Source: Actinorhabdospora filicis (lineage in GTDB: Bacteria > Actinomycetota > Actinomycetes > Mycobacteriales > Micromonosporaceae). Taken from it: 64,000 nt of DNA. The position numbers were made by a program, and so were the translations under genes. Below, in pieces: positions 44,150 through 52,269 of this stretch. How positions within the stretch are numbered: position 1 is the stretch's first letter; each line of letters begins with the position of its first letter. The notes beneath the pieces are model-generated. The model had not been told where the DNA came from. It saw nothing but the letters and a program-made list of their open reading frames with translations, and made no database searches. Location: positions 1,087,379 through 1,151,378 of the forward strand of contig NZ_BSTX01000002.1 of assembly GCF_030269765.1 (NCBI RefSeq). Reading direction: 5' to 3'.

Positions 44150-45745
44150 ATGACCAGCGCCGTGCTCGACCAGAAGAGTCCGTCCCCTCCTCCCCCGCCC
44201 GGCCGCGCCGGTAAGGGCAGCCCCTGGCTCACGATGCTCGCCGTGGCCCTCGGTGTGATGGTGGTGGGCCTGGACGCCACCGTCGTCTCCATCGCCAACC
44301 CGAAGATCGCCGAGCACTTCAAGGCCGACCTGTCCGACCTGCAGTGGGTGACCAACGGCTACCTGCTGGCCCTGGCCGTCCTGCTGATCCCCGCCGGGAA
44401 GCTGGCCGACCGCTTCGGCCGCAAGAAGATCTTCCTGATCGGTGTCGTCGCCTTCACCCTGGCGTCCATGGGCGTCGGCTTCGCCAGCTCCATCGGCATG
44501 GTCATCGGCTGGCGCGTCGTCCAGGGCATCGGTGGAGCACTGCTCCAGCCGGCCGCGCTGGCCATCATCCGCAACACCTTCCCCGCCGAGAAGCTGAACA
44601 TGGCCATCGGCCTGTTCAGCGCGACCGTCGGCCTGTCCATCGCCTCCGGCCCGGTCGTGGGCGGTCTGCTGGTGGAGCACGCCGACTGGCGCTGGGTGTT
44701 CTTCGTGAACGCGCCGGTGGCCGTGGTCGGCCTCTTCGTGGGCGTGTGGGTGATCCGCGAGTCGCGCGACGAGGAGTCCGACGGGTCCTTCGACCTCACC
44801 GGCATCGTCCTGCTCATCGGCGCGCTGTTCGGGCTCGTGTGGGGCCTGATCAAGGCGCAGGAGTACGGCTTCGGCGACAAGACGCCGATCATCTCCTTCA
44901 TCGCCGCCGGCGTGCTGTTCGTGCTCTTCTTCATCCGCGAGGCGATGGCGCGCAAACCGCTGCTGCCGCTGGCGCTGTTCAAGTCGCTGCCCCTGTCCAT
45001 CGGCACCCTGCTGATGATCGGCGGCTTCTTCGCGATGTTCGGCAGCCTGTTCTTCCTCATGCTCTGGATGCAGAACGTGCACGGCATGAGCCCCATCGAG
45101 GCCGGTGTGCGCGTCCTGCCGATGACCGGCGTCATGCTGCTCGCCTCTCCCCTCGCCGGCCTGCTGACCCAGAAGTTCGGGCCCCGCCCGCCCCTGGTGA
45201 TCGGCATGCTGACCCTGGCGGGCTCGCTGTACGCGTTCTCCCGCTTCGAGGTCGAGACGACCTACTCGGCGATCTGGCCGTGGCTGACCCTCTTCGGCGT
45301 GTCCTTCAGCCTCGTCATGGTCGCCGGCACCGAGGCCATCATCGGCAACGCGCCCGCCCGCCTCGCCGGCATCGCCGGCGGGCTCCAGCAGACCGCCGGA
45401 CAGCTCGGCGGCGTCCTGGGCACCAGCATCCTGGGCGTCCTGCTGGTCAACCGCGTCGGCGACGTCCTCGCCCCCGACCTGATCAAGGCCGGCGTCCCCG
45501 AGCAGATGGCCAACGCGCCCGAGCTCGCCCAGGCCATCCCGTTCGTGGCGCAGGGCATCGCGCCGATCAACGAGAAGGTCCCGGTGGAACTGCACGCCCC
45601 CATCACCACCGGCGCCCACAACGCCTTCATGGAGGGCTTCTCCCACAGCCTCACCGTCGCGGCGATCGTCGCCGTCGCCGGCGCGGTGGCCGCACTGCTG
45701 GTGCGCAAGGGGCAGGGCTCCGGCGGTGGCGTCGTCCACATGTGA
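44150..45745 (+). CDS. DHA2 family MFS multidrug exporter (14 membrane segments)
   Basis: 531 residues with about 14 membrane segments, as in EmrB/QacA. LGVMVVGLDATVVSIANPKI is motif D1 of the first helix, LADRFGRKKIFLIGVVAFTL motif A and GWRVVQGIGGALLQPAALAI motif B; SATVGLSIASGPVVGGLL is motif C of antiporters. It exports an unknown compound. ATG has GGAGAG 6 nt upstream. Downstream is a strong terminator. Confidence 0.9.
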   Translation: MTSAVLDQKSPSPPPPPGRAGKGSPWLTMLAVALGVMVVGLDATVVSIANPKIAEHFKADLSDLQWVTNGYLLALAVLLIPAGKLADRFGRKKIFLIGVVAFTLASMGVGFASSIGMVIGWRVVQGIGGALLQPAALAIIRNTFPAEKLNMAIGLFSATVGLSIASGPVVGGLLVEHADWRWVFFVNAPVAVVGLFVGVWVIRESRDEESDGSFDLTGIVLLIGALFGLVWGLIKAQEYGFGDKTPIISFIAAGVLFVLFFIREAMARKPLLPLALFKSLPLSIGTLLMIGGFFAMFGSLFFLMLWMQNVHGMSPIEAGVRVLPMTGVMLLASPLAGLLTQKFGPRPPLVIGMLTLAGSLYAFSRFEVETTYSAIWPWLTLFGVSFSLVMVAGTEAIIGNAPARLAGIAGGLQQTAGQLGGVLGTSILGVLLVNRVGDVLAPDLIKAGVPEQMANAPELAQAIPFVAQGIAPINEKVPVELHAPITTGAHNAFMEGFSHSLTVAAIVAVAGAVAALLVRKGQGSGGGVVHM

Positions 45746-45755
45746 CGGAGTGGTT

Positions 45756-45791
45756 CGAGGAGGCCCGCGCGGGTTCGCGCGGGCCTCCTCG
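45756..45791 (+). terminator. Terminator of the DHA2 exporter gene
   Basis: Perfect 16-bp stem (arms 45756-45771 and 45776-45791, GGTT loop) followed by CTTTC, 10 bp after the stop. Confidence 0.8.
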
Positions 45792-45815
45792 CTTTCGGGG
45801 ATCGCGGAGCCGGAC

Positions 45816-45878
45816 GGGGATTCGAACGTAACTAGCTCTTATCTATCGGGGGCACCTTGGGGTTCGAACCGTGCTCCC
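45816..45878 (-). repeat. 63-bp tRNA-like repeat, copy B
   Basis: Same length and orientation as 41613-41675. On the minus strand GGTTCGAAC near the 5' end pairs with GTTCGAATC near the 3' end through one G-U wobble, where copy A has A-U, so pairing is kept despite the base change. It lies just past the exporter terminator, between convergent genes. Confidence 0.65.
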
Positions 45879-45927
45879 GCGCCGACGGCGGGACGCGCGG
45901 CCGCCGGCGCGGGGTGCGCCGACCCCT

Positions 45928-46344
45928 CTACCCCCGCGACGAGATCTGCTGGATCGACCAGCCGTTCCCGTCGGGGTCGTCGAAGTGCACGAACCCGATG
46001 TTGTCCAGCTCGGTGTCGTCGCTCGCGCGCTCGAAGCCGTTCGCCCCGTAGACCTGCACCGCGCTGACGCCGACGCCGCGGTCCTGGAGTTCCTTGTGAG
46101 CGGCGCGTAGGTCGTTGACCACGAGCTGGAGGCCTTTGAGGCTGCCGGGGGTCATGGTGGTGAGGGTGTCGCTGACGACGATGGAGCAGCCGGAGCCCGG
46201 CGGGGTCAGCTGGACGATGCGGGGGCCGTGGGGTTCGTTGCTGACGTCGTGGTCGAGGTTGAAGCCGAGGCGTTGCGAGTAGAACTCCTTGGCGCGTTCG
46301 ACGTCGGTGACGGGTACGACCACGACTTCGAGGGTCCAGTTCAC
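45928..46344 (-). CDS. VOC family protein (glyoxalase/dioxygenase fold)
   Basis: 138 residues. First module LEVVVVPVTDVERAKEFYSQ then RLGFNLDHD; second module GLQLVVNDLRAAHKELQDRG ending in GFVHFDDPDGNGWSIQQI. In the last strand the usual Glu ligand is Ser (WSIQQ). Substrate unknown. GTG at 46344 (VNWTLEV) with AAGGA 9 nt upstream; the longer frame upstream reads antisense-like sequence. Confidence 0.83.
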   Translation of the reverse strand: MNWTLEVVVVPVTDVERAKEFYSQRLGFNLDHDVSNEPHGPRIVQLTPPGSGCSIVVSDTLTTMTPGSLKGLQLVVNDLRAAHKELQDRGVGVSAVQVYGANGFERASDDTELDNIGFVHFDDPDGNGWSIQQISSRG

Positions 46345-46402
46345 GGTGGCGTCCTTCCGCTCGGCGATTGTCGCCTCATTGTGGACGCCCGGTGCGACGT
46401 TT

Positions 46403-47041
46403 TCAGAGGTTCGCGGCGTATCCGATGGCCTCGGCGACGGTGGCGGCGGTGCGGGTGGGGGCCAGGCCCGGGAGGGTCCAGTCGCGGCCGAGGTGGATCC
46501 ACACCGAGGACAGGCCCAGGGCGTGGGCGCCGGCGATGTCGGCGTCGTCGCGGTCGCCGATGACCCAGGCGCCGTCGAGGGAGGCGCCGATGGAGGCCGC
46601 GGCGGCGTGGAAGATGGCGGGCGCGGGCTTCTTGGCGCCGACGCCCTCGCTGACCGTCCAGCCGTCGACGAGGACGTCGAGCCCGGCGTTGCGGATCTTT
46701 CCGGTCTGCTGGTCGACGAGGCCGTTGGTGACGATGACGACGCGGTGACCGGCGGCGCGCGCGGCCTGGAGGGCGGCACGGGTCTCGGGGGTGATGACGG
46801 CGTGCTCGCGGGCGCCCTTGCGCAGGAACGCCAGGACGCCCTCGGGGTCCAGGCCGTAGCGGGCGGCGACGGTCGAGGCCACTGTCGGACGGTCCGTATA
46901 GCCTGAATCGTCGAGCTCCATGACCCAGTCGACATCGGACGCGGGCAGCCCGTGCGCGTCCAGGAAGATCCCGGTGCCGCGGCGGAAGGCGGCGTCGCGG
47001 TCGATGAGGGTGTTGTCGAGGTCGATCAGGAGCAGGGTCAC
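46403..47041 (-). CDS. HAD family hydrolase
   Basis: 212 residues. Motif I LLLIDLDNTLIDRDA contains the nucleophile and second Asp, motif II is VIVTNG, motif III GAKKPAPAIF with Lys, and motif IV VIGDRDDADIAGA. The alpha-helical cap (about 20-85) is of the C1 type seen in small-molecule phosphatases. GTG start at 47041 (VTLLLIDLD); CACACT lies 7 nt upstream. Substrate unknown. Divergent from the AcnR-like gene. Confidence 0.87.
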   Translation of the reverse strand: MTLLLIDLDNTLIDRDAAFRRGTGIFLDAHGLPASDVDWVMELDDSGYTDRPTVASTVAARYGLDPEGVLAFLRKGAREHAVITPETRAALQAARAAGHRVVIVTNGLVDQQTGKIRNAGLDVLVDGWTVSEGVGAKKPAPAIFHAAAASIGASLDGAWVIGDRDDADIAGAHALGLSSVWIHLGRDWTLPGLAPTRTAATVAEAIGYAANL

Positions 47042-47146
47042 GACCGTGAGTGTGACAGCGGTCGGCAAGTCGTACGTACGGATTGCATCCCGGTCCGGCA
47101 GGTGGGACGATCGGATGCACACGGAGGAACGGGAGGGCGACCAAGA

Positions 47147-47725
47147 GTGCCACGGGTGAGTCAAGACCATCTGGACGCGCGCCGTCGGCAGATCCTGGCC
47201 GGGGCGCGGGCCTGTTTCGCCCGCCACGGCTACGAGGGCGCCACCGTGCGCCGCCTGGAGCAGGAGATCGGCCTGTCCCGGGGCGCGATCTTCCACCACT
47301 TCCGCGACAAGGACTCGCTGTTTCTGGCCGTGGCCGAGGACGACGCGGCCACCATGGTCGCCACCGTCGCCGAGAACGGCCTCGTGCAGGTCATGCGCGA
47401 CCTGGCCGCCTCCGCCCACGAGCCCGAGACCGCCGGATGGCTGGGCAGCCAGCTGGAGGTCTCCCGCAGGCTGCGCACCGACCCCGAGTTCGCCGCCCGC
47501 TGGGAGCAGCGCTCGGCGGCCATCGCCGAGGCCACCCGCGAGCGCCTGGAGCGCCAGCGCGAGGCGGGGATCCTGCGCGACGACCGTCCCATCGAGGTGC
47601 TCCAGCAGTTCCTGGAGCTGGCCTACGACGGACTGGTCCTGCACCTGGCGATGGGCCGCGACGCCAAGGACATCGAGCCGATCCTGGGCCTGATCGAGGA
47701 AGCCGTCCGCCGCCGCGCCCAGTGA
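47147..47725 (+). CDS. TetR family regulator resembling aconitase repressor AcnR
   Basis: 192 residues. ARRRQILAGARACFARHGYE, ATVRRLEQEIGLSRGAIFHH and FRDKDSLFLAVAEDDA follow the HTH and early core of corynebacterial AcnR closely, and ENGLVQVMRDL plus VSRRLRTDPEFAARWEQ continue the likeness. AcnR represses aconitase and normally sits next to acn; no acn gene is here, so the regulator is detached from its usual partner or regulates something else. GTG start with GGGAGGG upstream. Confidence 0.83.
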   Translation: MPRVSQDHLDARRRQILAGARACFARHGYEGATVRRLEQEIGLSRGAIFHHFRDKDSLFLAVAEDDAATMVATVAENGLVQVMRDLAASAHEPETAGWLGSQLEVSRRLRTDPEFAARWEQRSAAIAEATRERLERQREAGILRDDRPIEVLQQFLELAYDGLVLHLAMGRDAKDIEPILGLIEEAVRRRAQ

Positions 47726-47753
47726 ATCGACCATCTTAAGATCATCTATGCGA

Positions 47754-47759
47754 TACCTT
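47754..47759 (+). promoter_or_regulatory. -10 hexamer of the secreted protein gene
   Basis: TACCTT ends 7 nt before GTG 47767. Earlier in-frame start codons overlap this hexamer. Confidence 0.45.
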
Positions 47760-47766
47760 GTGGACC

Positions 47767-48912
47767 GTGCCGCGTTCACAGTGGACCGCAGTCGCAGCAT
47801 TGGCCCTGGCCGTCGCGCTACTCCCCCTGCCCGCGCACGCCGCCGAGGCCGCCGACCTCCGCTTCACCCCTGAGCGCGCCGACCGGTCCCTACTGGACGC
47901 CCTGGACGCCGCCCTCCCGAACACCTCGGTGAGCGCGCTGCTGGACGGCGCCAACCGCACCGGCCACGCCTGCGACGCCCCCGTGGCCGCCCTCGCCGCG
48001 TCCTTCTGCTGGAACGACGCCGACGCCGCCACCCCCGGCTGGATGCCCCAGGGCGTCACCACCTCCGCCGACGCCACCGGCACCCCCGACTACGACGGCC
48101 GCGAGACGATGATCGTCAGCTGGTACGACACCGCCGACGGCGGGGCCACCGACAAGGGCGTGCGGCTGAGCTTCGTCGACCTCACCGATCCCACCGCGCC
48201 CCGCTACCGGCACGTCCTGCTCGCCGAGCCGGTGTGGCGCGACGGCGAGGCGACCTTCGAGCCCGTGCGCGTCCACGCCGGGGGCATCGCCTGGTACGGC
48301 GACCGCCTGTACGTCGTCGACACCTGGAACGGCGTCCGCGTCTTCGGCCTGGACCATCTCTGGCGCGTGGGCGCCGACCTGCCCGGCGCCTTCGGCCGCC
48401 AGGACGACGGGACGTTCCAGGGGCGCGGCTACTCCTACGTGCTCGCCCAGACCGCCATGTACCGCCACACCGCCACCGGGGACGCCCCCGAGCTGCGGCT
48501 GTCCTTCATCTCCGTCGACCGCGGACCCGAGGACGCCCTCCTCCTCGGCGAGTACGCCGACTCCCCCGGCGCCGCCCGCCTGGCGCGCCTGCCGCTGGCC
48601 GCCGACGGCCTGCCGCGCGAAGGCGAGGACGGCGTGGCGCGGGCCGACGGGGTGTGGACGCCGGGCCTGGCGACCGCGCAGGGCGCGGTGGCCGTCGGCG
48701 ACCGGTTCCTGCTGTCGGTCAGCGACGGCGACGGCGACCGGGACGGCGGCGAGCTCGCGGTGTGGCGGCCGGGCGAGGCGCCGGTGGTCGGCTTCGACGT
48801 GCTCCCGCAGGGCCCGGAGTCGTTCTCGTACTGGCCGTCGCGGGACCGGGTGTGGTCGGCGAGCGAGCCGCCCGGGCGGCGCTACGTGTACGCGTTCAGC
48901 CCACCGTCGTGA
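47767..48912 (+). CDS. Secreted protein, propeller-like repeats, function unknown
   Basis: 381 residues. A classical signal peptide (VAALALAVALLPLPAHAAEA, cleavage near AHA-AEA) precedes a mature domain rich in Asp and aromatic residues with repeated strand-turn elements such as GVRLSFVDLTDPTAPRYRHV, GIAWYGDRLYVVDTWNGVRV and PELRLSFISVDRGPEDALLL. This looks like a beta-propeller but no named family is recognised. Two cysteines (ACDAP and FCWND) could form a disulfide. Ends by overlapping the convergent ABC gene by 17 bp. Confidence 0.75.
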   Translation: MPRSQWTAVAALALAVALLPLPAHAAEAADLRFTPERADRSLLDALDAALPNTSVSALLDGANRTGHACDAPVAALAASFCWNDADAATPGWMPQGVTTSADATGTPDYDGRETMIVSWYDTADGGATDKGVRLSFVDLTDPTAPRYRHVLLAEPVWRDGEATFEPVRVHAGGIAWYGDRLYVVDTWNGVRVFGLDHLWRVGADLPGAFGRQDDGTFQGRGYSYVLAQTAMYRHTATGDAPELRLSFISVDRGPEDALLLGEYADSPGAARLARLPLAADGLPREGEDGVARADGVWTPGLATAQGAVAVGDRFLLSVSDGDGDRDGGELAVWRPGEAPVVGFDVLPQGPESFSYWPSRDRVWSASEPPGRRYVYAFSPPS

Positions 48913-50836
48913 CGACCTCGTCGCCACCGGCCCGCTGCGCACTGGAGTCTTCGGTTCGCTGCGCGGCCCCATCCTCGGTTCGCTGCGCGAACTGGGTCCG
49001 ATACAGGTCGGCGTACATGCCTCCGGCGGCCACGAGCTCCTCGTGCGTGCCGCGTTCGGCGACGCGGCCCTGGGCCAGCACGATGATCTGGTCGGCGTCG
49101 CGGACGGTGGACAGCCGGTGGGCGATGACGAGGGCGGTGCGCCCGGCGAGGGCCTCGGTGAGCGCGGTCTGCACCGCCGCCTCGGATTCGGAGTCGAGGT
49201 GGGCGGTGGCCTCGTCGAGGATGACCACGCCGGGCGAGCGCAGCAAGAGCCGGGCGATGGCCAGGCGCTGCTTCTCGCCGCCGGAGAAGCGGTAGCCGCG
49301 CTCCCCCACCACGGTGTCGAGGCCGTCGGGGAGGGTGTGGACGAGGGGTGCGATCTGGGCGCGTTCGAGGGCGCGCCACACGTCGTCGTCGGCGACGTCG
49401 CCGAGGCCGTAGGCGAGGTTGGCGCGGATGGTGTCGTGGAAGAGGTGGGCGTCCTGGGTGACGACGCCGATCTCGGCGCGCAGGGAGGCGGCGGTGGCGT
49501 GGCGGACGTCGACGCCGCCGACGAGGACGGCGCCGCCGGTGACGTCGTAGATGCGGGGCACGAGCATGGAGGTGGTGGTCTTGCCGGCTCCGGAGGGGCC
49601 GACGAGGGCGACGAGCTGTCCGGGTTCGACGGTGAAGCTGACGCCGTTGAGGACGGGTTCGTTGACGCGCTGGTCGAGGGTGGCGACTTCTTCGAGGGAG
49701 GCCAGGGAGACCTCGGCGGCGGAGGGGTAGCGGAAGTGGACGTCGCGGAACTCGACGCGTCCGCTGCCGCGCGGGACGTCGACGGCGTCGGGGGCGTCGC
49801 GGATGGGGGGTTCGAGGTCGAGGATCTCGAAGACGCGCTGGAAGCTGACCAGGGCGCTCATGACGTCGACGCGGACGTTGGACAGGGCGGTGAGGGGCCC
49901 GTAGAGGCGGGTGAGGAGCAGCGCGAGGGTGACCACGGTGCCGGCGGAGATGGTCTTCTCGAAGGCGAGCCAGCCGCCGAGGCCGTAGGCGAGGGCCTGG
50001 GTGAGCCCGGCGGTGACGGTGAGGGCGACGAGGAAGACGCGGCCGTACATGGCGGTGGTGACGCCGATGTCGCGGACGCGCCCGGCCTTGGCGGCGAAGG
50101 CGTCGATCTCCTCTTCGGGGCGGCCGAAGAGTTTGACGAGGAGGGCGCCGCCGACGCCGAAGCGCTCGGTGGTCTGGGCGTTCATGCTGGCGTTGAGGTC
50201 GAAACCCTCTTTGGTGAGGGCGGCGAGTTTGCGGCCGAAGAAGCGGGCGGGCAGGACGAAGAGGGGCAGCATCACCAGGGACAGGACGGTGATCTGCCAG
50301 CTCTGCCCGATCATCACCGCGAGGGTGAGGGAGGCGGCGATGGTGTTGCTGGCGACGCCGGAGAGGGTGGAGGTGAAGGCTCGCTGGGCGCCGAGGATGT
50401 CGTTGTTGAGGCGGGAGACCAGGGCGCCGGTCTGGGTGCGGGTGAAGAACTGGATGGGCATGCGCTGGACGTGGCCGAAGATGCCGCGGCGCAGGTCGAA
50501 GATGATGCCCTCGCCGATGCGGGCGGAGAACCAGCGGTCGGCCAGTGAGAGCGCGCCGTCGACGATGGTGAGGGCGGCGATGATGATCGCCAGGCGCAGG
50601 ACGACGCCGAAGGTCCCGCCGTCGGTGATGGCGTTGACCACGTGCCCGGCGAGGACGGGGATGGCCACGCCGATGCCGGAGGACAGCACGACGGTGGCGA
50701 GGAAGACGGCGATCTTCCACTTGTAGGGCGTGGCGAAGCGCAGGATTCGCCGCAGTGTTCCCTTGGTGAGTTTGACCCCCGCGAGTTTGGCGCGATCGGG
50801 TCTGACCATCGCGAAGTGACCGCGCATCATCGCCAC
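48896..50836 (-). CDS. ABC exporter, fused membrane and ATPase domains
   Basis: 646 residues. Membrane domain (about 35-330, six helices) and an ATPase domain with Walker A LVGPSGAGKTT, signature FSGGEKQRLAIARLLL, Walker B GVVILDEATAHLD and H-loop VIAHRLST: a half-exporter acting as a dimer. Substrate unknown. A 40-residue insert between the domains (SLASLEEVATLDQRVNEP) is unusual. The last 30 residues contain an 8-residue tandem repeat, AQRTEDGA/AQRTEDSS. GTG at 50836 has GGAGG 9 nt upstream. Confidence 0.9.
   Translation of the reverse strand: MAMMRGHFAMVRPDRAKLAGVKLTKGTLRRILRFATPYKWKIAVFLATVVLSSGIGVAIPVLAGHVVNAITDGGTFGVVLRLAIIIAALTIVDGALSLADRWFSARIGEGIIFDLRRGIFGHVQRMPIQFFTRTQTGALVSRLNNDILGAQRAFTSTLSGVASNTIAASLTLAVMIGQSWQITVLSLVMLPLFVLPARFFGRKLAALTKEGFDLNASMNAQTTERFGVGGALLVKLFGRPEEEIDAFAAKAGRVRDIGVTTAMYGRVFLVALTVTAGLTQALAYGLGGWLAFEKTISAGTVVTLALLLTRLYGPLTALSNVRVDVMSALVSFQRVFEILDLEPPIRDAPDAVDVPRGSGRVEFRDVHFRYPSAAEVSLASLEEVATLDQRVNEPVLNGVSFTVEPGQLVALVGPSGAGKTTTSMLVPRIYDVTGGAVLVGGVDVRHATAASLRAEIGVVTQDAHLFHDTIRANLAYGLGDVADDDVWRALERAQIAPLVHTLPDGLDTVVGERGYRFSGGEKQRLAIARLLLRSPGVVILDEATAHLDSESEAAVQTALTEALAGRTALVIAHRLSTVRDADQIIVLAQGRVAERGTHEELVAAGGMYADLYRTQFAQRTEDGAAQRTEDSSAQRAGGDEVVTTVG
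48933..48994. repeat. 24-bp tandem repeat in the ABC exporter 3' end
   Basis: Two and a half units with a shared core TCGGTTCGCTGCGC at 24-bp spacing. They encode the C-terminal AQRTEDGA / AQRTEDSS / AQRAGG tail. The frame is kept, so repeat-number change would only lengthen or shorten the tail. Confidence 0.6.
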
Positions 50837-50911
50837 TGTTTCTTACCTCCGGGTAGGCCGTCGGGGGTGACAATTCCGCGCGGCGGCCTTTTATTTCGCG
50901 CGCGGGTGGAG

Positions 50912-51661
50912 CTATGCGCCGGCGAGTCCGCGTAGGCAGCGGACCTGGGCGGCGCGTTCGGCGGCGAGCTGCTCGCCGGCGGTGCGGGTGGTGGCGCCCA
51001 GGAGCAGTGCCTTGGCCTCGGTGGCCGCCGCGCGGGGCGCCGACAGCAGCGCGGCGGTCAGGTCGCGGGTGGCGCCGGTGAGTTCGGCGGCCTCGACGAC
51101 GATGGTGGCCAGTCCCCAGGCGAGGGCCTCGCGGGCGGTGACGGCGCGTCCGGTCAGGCACAGTTCGAGGGCGCGGGCGTAGCCGGTGAGTTCGATGAGG
51201 CGGCCGGTGCCGCCGAGGTCGGGGACGATGCCGAGGGTGACCTCGGGCATGCGCAGCCGCGCGTCTTCGGCCAGGACGCGGAAGTCGCAGGCGAGGGCGA
51301 GCTGGAGTCCGGCGCCGACGGCGTGGCCCTGGACGGCGGCGATGGTGAGCAGGTCGGGGCGGCGCAGCCAGGAGAAGGCGGCCTGGAACTCGGCGATGCG
51401 CTCCTCGGCCTCGGTTTCGGGGAGGGCGGCCAGTTCGCCGGGCAGGGATCCGGCCAGGACGGCGCGGTCGAGGCCGGAGGAGAAGGAGGGCCCGGCGCCG
51501 GTGACGACGACGCAGCGGACGTCGCCGCGCAGGTCCCGGCCGATCTGGCGCAGCCGGTCCCACATGGCCGGGGTCTGCGAGTTGTGGCTCGCGGGCCGGT
51601 AGAGCTCGATGTGCGCTACCGGCCCGTCCACGGTCAGACGAACGGCGTCGGCGTCGGTCAT
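50912..51661 (-). CDS. Enoyl-CoA hydratase/isomerase family protein
   Basis: 249 residues of the crotonase fold. The oxyanion-hole segments are GPSFSSGLDRAV and VQGHAVGAGLQLALACDFRV. MPEVTLGIVPDLGGTGRL has the Glu of the hydratase second site; the first catalytic Glu position is not clear, so isomerase or other crotonase chemistry remains possible. ATG has AAGGAAGG 9 nt upstream. A single gene with a palindrome 47 bp upstream. Confidence 0.86.
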   Translation of the reverse strand: MTDADAVRLTVDGPVAHIELYRPASHNSQTPAMWDRLRQIGRDLRGDVRCVVVTGAGPSFSSGLDRAVLAGSLPGELAALPETEAEERIAEFQAAFSWLRRPDLLTIAAVQGHAVGAGLQLALACDFRVLAEDARLRMPEVTLGIVPDLGGTGRLIELTGYARALELCLTGRAVTAREALAWGLATIVVEAAELTGATRDLTAALLSAPRAAATEAKALLLGATTRTAGEQLAAERAAQVRCLRGLAGA

Positions 51662-51707
51662 GGCGTTCTGCCTTCCTTGGCGGCGCTGGGTCGCTCGGAG
51701 ACACTAG

Positions 51708-51726
51708 CCCGGTGGTGATCACCGGG
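51708..51726. promoter_or_regulatory. Inverted repeat upstream of the enoyl-CoA hydratase gene
   Basis: CCCGGTG-N5-CACCGGG, centred about 55 bp upstream of the gene's ATG, the position of a promoter. It could be an operator or the downstream hairpin of the HTH gene; there is no T run. Confidence 0.35.
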
Positions 51727-51906
51727 TGGTTCCGGTCGGCCCCAGCGCGTTCTCGGTGTCGCGGTGTCGTCTTCCATCTCGCCGTCCCCCGACGGGCGGG
51801 CCGGTTTCGGACCGCAAAGAGGCCGCCTTAAGGCGACCGAAGAAAGACCCCTTGATACCGCTTGCAGAACACGTACCAGCGCCTTGCCGTACCGTGTGCT
51901 GTCGGG

Positions 51907-52134
51907 CTATGCCTGCTTGCGACGGCGGGCACCGCCGCGCTGGCGGAGTTGGACACCCGACTCGGTCAGCACACGGTGCACGAAACCGTACGACCGGCCG
52001 GTCGCGGTCGCCAGCGCGCGAATGCTCTCACCCTGGCTGTATCGCTGTACCAGGTTTCGGGCGAGTGTCGCGCGTTCGGCGCCGACGATCCGGCGTCCTT
52101 TGTCGTTGGTAGTGCTGGTGTCGGTGGCTGCCAT
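51907..52134 (-). CDS. Small actinobacterial helix-turn-helix protein
   Basis: 75 residues. GAERATLARNLVQRYSQGES, IRALATATGRSYGFVHRVLT and the basic tail LRQRGGARRRKQA correspond to a short HTH protein conserved through actinomycetes. The basic C-terminus suggests nonspecific DNA contact. Its role is unknown. ATG 52134 has GAGGG 7 nt upstream. The 245 bp downstream to 51661 contain no gene. Confidence 0.85.
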   Translation of the reverse strand: MAATDTSTTNDKGRRIVGAERATLARNLVQRYSQGESIRALATATGRSYGFVHRVLTESGVQLRQRGGARRRKQA

Positions 52135-52255
52135 TTCTTTCCCTCACAACTCACGGTGAGCGGTTGACGGTCTCACCTATTAGACCGCGCCCGGCGATCA
52201 TGCGCCAGTATTAGGTTTCCGCTCGACCGTTACCCGGCTCTTGTCGGGAACCCGA

Positions 52256-52261
52256 TACCGT
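52256..52261 (+). promoter_or_regulatory. -10 hexamer of the membrane protein gene
   Basis: TACCGT ends 8 nt before GTG 52270. The earlier GTG at 52264 is only 2 nt from it, so 52270 is preferred. Confidence 0.4.
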
Positions 52262-52269
52262 ATGTGCCC

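Noticed and set aside
41613-45878. LexA (SOS) boxes at the TTCGAAC motifs
   Set aside because: The actinobacterial box needs CGAAC-N4-GTTCG. Neither copy has the second half-site at that distance.
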